In this document: one piece after another, positions 6,774 through 9,843 of the stretch
Position numbering within the stretch: position 1 is the first letter of the stretch
Layout of the letters: every line of letters begins with the position of its first letter
Assembly: GCA_022360075.1 (NCBI GenBank)
Contig: JAKSDN010001490.1
Location: 1 to 9,843, forward strand
Direction: 5' to 3'
Length of the DNA: 9,843 bases
DNA from: Kiloniellales bacterium
Lineage (GTDB): Bacteria > Pseudomonadota > Alphaproteobacteria > Kiloniellales > JAKSDN01
Made by a program: the position numbers and the translations under genes
Notes under the pieces: model-generated
What the model was told of the DNA's origin: nothing
Database searches by the model: none
The model's input: only the letters and a program-made list of their open reading frames with translations

Positions 6774-6781
6774 GCGGTAGC
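6774..6781 (+). promoter_or_regulatory. ops-like element (GCGGTAGC)
   Basis: GCGGTAGC on the coding strand is identical to eight contiguous bases of the E. coli ops element (GGCGGTAGCGTG), at which RfaH loads onto paused polymerase through the non-template strand. The flanking bases differ (AGT before, TTTG after). It lies in the leader of the operon directly after the gene for a NusG/RfaH paralogue, the correct place and orientation for a target. An 8-mer can also occur by chance. Confidence 0.35.
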
Positions 6782-6873
6782 TTTGCCCGAACAGGCCTAT
6801 CTGCCGAGGGTCGCTCATTGTGATTCCCGCATAGTGTTGAAGCGCCCCTTGTTGCTCTTCGGAATCATCCCCG

Positions 6874-6905
6874 CCTCCTCGTCCTGAGCTTGTCGAAGTA
6901 TGAGG
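6874..6905. repeat. REP-like dispersed palindromic element
   Basis: The core TCCTGAGCTTGTCGAAG (6882-6898) with flanking CCTC (left) and TGAGGGG (6901-6907) matches a palindrome type that I recall as common between genes in many proteobacteria, usually flanked by CCCTCA and TGAGGG. The match is imperfect here: CCTCCTCG on the left and TATGAGGGG on the right. Such elements often mark transcript boundaries or 3' ends, which is odd inside a supposed leader. Confidence 0.55.
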
Positions 6906-7011
6906 GGTGAGGCCTGACATGCAGAGACCGACAACGGTCAAGTCGAACGTCCCTCGGCGTAACGTCCCAAAGCCCTGATCCTCAATTGGCCCTAAGAGAG
7001 CGCGGACCTTG

Positions 7012-7863
7012 ATGTCGCTCGTCACCGGTCTTCGTCAGCTTCGCCATGGCCCCCTGCGCGGCCTCGCACCGATGTGGCTGCGCCTCGGGCGCTTGCACCG
7101 CGCGGCCCTTGAGTGGTTGCCCGTGGCCGGCGCCACGGAGCAGCGGATCGGGCCCTACGGGCCATTTCGCATGAACCCGCTCTACGCCTTCAGCGACTTT
7201 AGCAATTGGGGGCAGGGCGCCAACGGCCGCTTTCGGGACTGCGTCGAGGCCAGCCGCGGTGAGCGCTGCATGCTCGACGTCGGCGCCCACATCGGCTTGG
7301 TGACCCTGCCGGTCAGCCGCGTGCTGGCGTCCGGCGGCCGGGTCTACGCCTTCGAGCCGGCCGAGGCCAATCACCGCCATCTCTGCGAACACCTGATCAT
7401 GAACGAGATCGACAACGTCGAGGTGGTCCAGGCTCTCGTCGGCGCGGAGGAAAGCGCCGCCGTGCCCTTCTTCGAGCAGAGCGAGGCCAGCGGCATGAAC
7501 TCGGTCGTGGTGGTCAAGGACCACGACGCCTATCTCGAGAACACGCGCCGCCAGATCACGCTGGACGGGTTCTGCGCCGAGCGGGATATCGCGCCCGAGG
7601 TGATCAAGATCGACGTCGAGGGGGCGGAGCTCGACGTCCTGGCCGGGGCCCGCGAGACGCTGCGGCGCTGCCGCCCGGTCATCTTCCTCAGCATCCATCC
7701 CAAGCACATCGAGGCCTTGGGCCGGAGCTGCGCGGAGCTGGCCGAGCTGATCGACTCGCTGGGCTATCTCTGCGAGGGGCGGTCCGGCGATCCGGTCGCG
7801 GACTATCGCCGCGACGAGTACAGGCTGGTGCCGAAGGAACGAATGGAACCGAATGCTCGCTAG
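7012..7863 (+). CDS. FkbM-family SAM-dependent methyltransferase 1
   Basis: This 283-residue cytoplasmic enzyme probably adds a methyl group to a hydroxyl of a sugar in the polysaccharide or glycan. The Rossmann methyltransferase core shows motif I LDVGAHIG (residues 88-95), motif II FEPAEANH starting at Phe114, and the FkbM hallmark IDVEGAELDVL at 200-210. About 85 N-terminal residues precede the core and probably take part in acceptor binding. ATG 7012 directly follows a TTG; the ribosome site is a modest AAGAGAG about 12 nt upstream. It is the first gene after the 449-base leader, and its end overlaps the second methyltransferase by 11 bases. The acceptor is unknown, and FkbM proteins have diverse substrates. 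Confidence 0.85.
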   Translation: MSLVTGLRQLRHGPLRGLAPMWLRLGRLHRAALEWLPVAGATEQRIGPYGPFRMNPLYAFSDFSNWGQGANGRFRDCVEASRGERCMLDVGAHIGLVTLPVSRVLASGGRVYAFEPAEANHRHLCEHLIMNEIDNVEVVQALVGAEESAAVPFFEQSEASGMNSVVVVKDHDAYLENTRRQITLDGFCAERDIAPEVIKIDVEGAELDVLAGARETLRRCRPVIFLSIHPKHIEALGRSCAELAELIDSLGYLCEGRSGDPVADYRRDEYRLVPKERMEPNAR

Positions 7864-8797
7864 CGCCTACACCACTCTGCGCGACCGCGGCCCGGCGGTT
7901 CTGGCCGCCGCCGTCTGCCACCTCGCCTTCGGCAATTTCCAGAAGCAAGTCCTCCGCCGGCGTTTCGTCGAGCGGCGCATCTACGACTACCGGATGCTGC
8001 TGGACCTCGACGACCCCGGTATCTCGCGCAGCCTGCTGCTGTTCGGCGCCCGCGAGCTGGATCACAAGATCATGCTCGAGCGGGTTCTCCAGCCGGGCAT
8101 GACCGTTTTCGATATCGGCGCCAACATCGGCTACTACGTCTTGATGGAGCTCGGCCTGATCGGCGCGCAGGGCCGGATCGTGGCGATCGAGCCCTCGCCG
8201 GCCAACGCCGCCCTGCTGCGCCGCAACCTCGCCCTCAACGGCGCGAGCGACCGCGCGACGGTGCTCGAGGCTGCGGTCTCCAACGGCACCGGCCAGCGCC
8301 GCTTCCATCTGGCACGCCAGTCCAACCTGAACACCTTCCACCCCGACGGCAGCGCGGCCGCAGAGCTGTCCGGCGAGATCTTGGAGGTTGAGACCCTCAC
8401 CGTCCCCGCGCTCGCCGCCGAGCACGGCAAGCCCGACCTGATCCGCATGGACGTCGAGGGCCATGAGGTCGAGGTGATCGAGGGCCTGCTGCCGGCCGCC
8501 GCCGAGGGTGCCTTGGCCCCGATGGTCATCTTCGAGACCCACCGCACGCGCTATTCCGCGGAGCACGACATGACGGCGGCGCTGCGCAAGCTGTTCGACT
8601 GCGGCTACCGCGTCCCGCTGGCCGCCTCCTCCAGCGCGGAAGGCACGGCGCGCATCGAGGCGATGGGCTACAGCGGCTCGACGCCGATCGCCACGGACGG
8701 CATGTCGCGCGTGATCTTCGAGGACATCGCGTGCGACGATGCCGTCGATCTGATCTGCCGCAGCGGCGGCCTGCGCACGGTCCTGCTCGCGAAGTAG
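7853..8797 (+). CDS. FkbM-family SAM-dependent methyltransferase 2
   Basis: A second FkbM-type enzyme of 314 residues, only distantly like its neighbour. Motif I is DIGANIGYY from Asp87, IEPSPANAALLRRNLALNG starts at Ile112, and the acidic hallmark MDVEGHEVEVIEG starts at Met199. It is followed by a C-terminal part with FETH and a longer tail. The start ATG 7853 lies inside the end of the preceding gene in another frame, an 11-base overlap that indicates translational coupling; AAGGA at 7834-7838 or GGAA at 7845-7848 may serve as ribosome site. It probably methylates a different position or sugar from the first enzyme. Amino-acid or lipid acceptors cannot be excluded. Confidence 0.85.
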   Translation: MLASAYTTLRDRGPAVLAAAVCHLAFGNFQKQVLRRRFVERRIYDYRMLLDLDDPGISRSLLLFGARELDHKIMLERVLQPGMTVFDIGANIGYYVLMELGLIGAQGRIVAIEPSPANAALLRRNLALNGASDRATVLEAAVSNGTGQRRFHLARQSNLNTFHPDGSAAAELSGEILEVETLTVPALAAEHGKPDLIRMDVEGHEVEVIEGLLPAAAEGALAPMVIFETHRTRYSAEHDMTAALRKLFDCGYRVPLAASSSAEGTARIEAMGYSGSTPIATDGMSRVIFEDIACDDAVDLICRSGGLRTVLLAK

Positions 8798-8800
8798 GCT

Positions 8801-8818
8801 GCGGCTGCCTCAAGCCGC
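8801..8818 (+). terminator. Short hairpin after the second methyltransferase
   Basis: GCGGCT (8801-8806) and AGCCGC (8813-8818) form a 6-bp stem four bases after the stop codon, without a T run. The next gene starts only 55 bases later on the same strand. The hairpin therefore more likely protects or slows the transcript than ends it. Confidence 0.25.
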
Positions 8819-8872
8819 GTCGGCATACCGCCGGTCATCCCACGAGACAAACGGAGCTAGAGTCCTACAGCC

Positions 8873-9843
8873 ATGAATGCGGCGTCGCGCTTCGAGCACT
8901 TTCCCAACGACCTCAACCTGGATGGCGCGGCGATCCTGGTGACCGGCGGCACCGGTTCGTTCGGCCGCCGCTTCGTCGCGACCGTGCTGGAGCACTTCGA
9001 GCCGGCCCGGGTGATCGTCTTCTCGCGCGACGAGTTCAAGCAGTACGAGATGGCCAACACGCTCGGCAACGGCAATCGCGAGCGCCTGCGCTTCTTCATC
9101 GGCGACGTACGCGACCGCGATCGGCTCTGCATGGCCTTGCGCGACGTCGACTACGTGGTCCATGCCGCGGCCCTGAAACACGTGCCGACCGCCGAGTACA
9201 ATCCCTTCGAGTGCATCCACACCAACATCATCGGCGCCGAAAACGTGGTCAACGCGTCGATCCAGTCCGGCGTCAAACGCGTCATCGCGCTTTCGACCGA
9301 CAAGGCGGCCTCGCCGGTCAATCTCTACGGCGCCAGCAAGCTCGCCTCCGACAAGATCTTCGTCGCCGCCAACCATCTCTCCGGCGGCAGCGGCTGCCGC
9401 TTCGCGGTCGTGCGTTACGGCAATGTCGTCGGCTCGCGCGGCAGCGTCGTGCCGCTGTTCAAGCGGCTGCTGGCCGAGGGCGCAGAGAGCCTGCCGATCA
9501 CCGACGAGCGCATGACCCGCTTCTGGATCACCCTGCCGCAAGGCGTCGAGTTCGTCCTGTCGTGCCTCAGCACCATGCGCGGCGGCGAGATCTTCGTGCC
9601 CAAGATCCCCTCCATGCGGATCATCGAGCTGGCCAGCGCCCTGGCGCCCTCGCTGCCGCGGCGCACGGTCGGCATTCGCCCCGGCGAGAAGCTGCACGAG
9701 GTGATGATCACCCGCGACGATGCCCGTCACACCTACGACTTCGGCGACCGCTACGTGATCGAGCCGAGCGCCCATATGTGGGACCAGGACCGCGTCGGCC
9801 TGGCCGAGAGCGGCGGCAAGCTGGTCCCCGAGGGCTTCGAGTA
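8873..9843 (+). CDS. pseB: UDP-N-acetylglucosamine 4,6-dehydratase (inverting), PseB-like; 3' end cut by window
   Basis: The first enzyme of the pseudaminic acid pathway, which removes water from UDP-GlcNAc and inverts C5 to give UDP-2-acetamido-2,6-dideoxy-arabino-hexos-4-ulose. The 323 visible codons cover almost the whole protein (family about 330-345 residues). They include NADP-binding TGGTGSFG (24-31), AALKHVPTAEYNP, and the catalytic STDKA with Thr142-Asp143-Lys144. YGASK follows with Tyr152/Lys156, then VVRYGNVVGSRGSVVP, ERMTRFWITL, GGEIFVPKIPSM and GIRPGEKLHEVMI. These runs are typical of PseB and distinguish it from the larger membrane-bound CapD/FlaA1 forms. The frame is open to the window edge and breaks off in the TA of a codon, probably Tyr. 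ATG 8873 gives the expected short N-terminus; ribosome site GGAG lies about 16 nt upstream, so initiation may be modest. The next pse genes (for example pseC) would be expected just outside the window. Confidence 0.9.
   Translation, partial: MNAASRFEHFPNDLNLDGAAILVTGGTGSFGRRFVATVLEHFEPARVIVFSRDEFKQYEMANTLGNGNRERLRFFIGDVRDRDRLCMALRDVDYVVHAAALKHVPTAEYNPFECIHTNIIGAENVVNASIQSGVKRVIALSTDKAASPVNLYGASKLASDKIFVAANHLSGGSGCRFAVVRYGNVVGSRGSVVPLFKRLLAEGAESLPITDERMTRFWITLPQGVEFVLSCLSTMRGGEIFVPKIPSMRIIELASALAPSLPRRTVGIRPGEKLHEVMITRDDARHTYDFGDRYVIEPSAHMWDQDRVGLAESGGKLVPEGFE

Larger units (their letters stand above)
6563..7011. other. 449-base leader / intergenic region before the methyltransferase genes
   Basis: No convincing gene is present, and the base composition is less GC-rich than the flanking genes. 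From left to right it holds a weak GGCGCC hairpin (6582-6596), the third operator-like palindrome (6631-6645), ACGCCT/AGGCGT arms (6644-6649 and 6659-6664), and an operator half-site (6761-6769). Then come an ops-like motif (6774-6781), TGATTCC/GGAATCA arms (6821-6827 and 6861-6867), a REP-like element (about 6874-6905), a small GACCG-ACAA-CGGTC hairpin (6926-6939), and AACGTCCC twice with a 15-bp period (6946-6953 and 6961-6968). No strong sigma-70 promoter was found; TATATG at 6752-6757 is a possible -10 box without a good -35. Confidence 0.6.

Noticed and set aside
6821..6867. TGATTCC / GGAATCA inverted arms as a terminator.
   Set aside because: The loop is 33 nt, the stem is only 7 bp and no T run follows; noted only as part of the leader description.
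8810..9775. Minus-strand open frame of 321 codons across the end of the window.
   Set aside because: It is the shadow of the PseB-like gene on the plus strand, whose motifs are continuous from 8873 to the edge.
1..9843. Insertion sequence, tRNA, rRNA, CRISPR array or phage gene.
   Set aside because: No transposase motifs, no regularly spaced direct repeats, no cloverleaf or rRNA sequence were seen on either strand.

Overview
This 9.8 kb window is GC-rich bacterial DNA. GC is high at third codon positions, most genes are tightly packed, and one family of dispersed palindromic repeat is present. The protein types (a PseB-like dehydratase, FkbM methyltransferases, a winged-helix regulator paired with a NusG paralogue) and the base composition suit an alphaproteobacterium, perhaps of the Rhodospirillales. 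That placement is inferred from general resemblance and not from a marker gene. The window is part of a surface-polysaccharide locus (exopolysaccharide, capsule or O-antigen).

Left part (1-5260). A few codons of an unidentified gene end at 74. A UDP-glucuronate 4-epimerase gene (197-1177) lies on the minus strand, with a good promoter at 1213-1241. On the plus strand, divergent from it, are an O-antigen ligase/polymerase-type membrane protein (1336-2580), a family 4 glycosyltransferase that overlaps it by ATGA (2577-3773), and a UDP-N-acetylglucosamine 6-dehydrogenase-type enzyme (3860-5227). A perfect 9-bp hairpin closes this unit at 5235-5255.

Middle part (5260-7011), the regulatory core. 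A one-component regulator (5370-6062) joins an N-terminal winged helix to a C-terminal region that looks like a small Rossmann-type sensor. Its stop codon overlaps the start of a NusG/RfaH-like elongation factor (6062-6562). Two copies of a 15-bp palindrome, GTTCAC-N4-TGAAC, lie directly upstream of the regulator, and a third lies just downstream of the NusG-like gene. The third copy opens a 449-base stretch without a gene. That stretch also holds an 8-base match to the core of the enterobacterial ops element (GCGGTAGC) and one REP-like palindrome.

Right part (7012-9843). Two FkbM-family methyltransferase genes overlap (7012-7863 and 7853-8797). They are followed by a pseB-like gene for UDP-N-acetylglucosamine 4,6-dehydratase (inverting), the first step to pseudaminic acid, which runs off the end of the window.

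The main hypothesis is a two-layer control cassette. The winged-helix protein would control its own operon and the downstream transcript through the shared palindrome. The co-transcribed NusG paralogue would load at the ops-like site in the long leader and help polymerase through the downstream sugar-modification genes. The palindromes and the gene order are read directly from the sequence; the wiring is inference.
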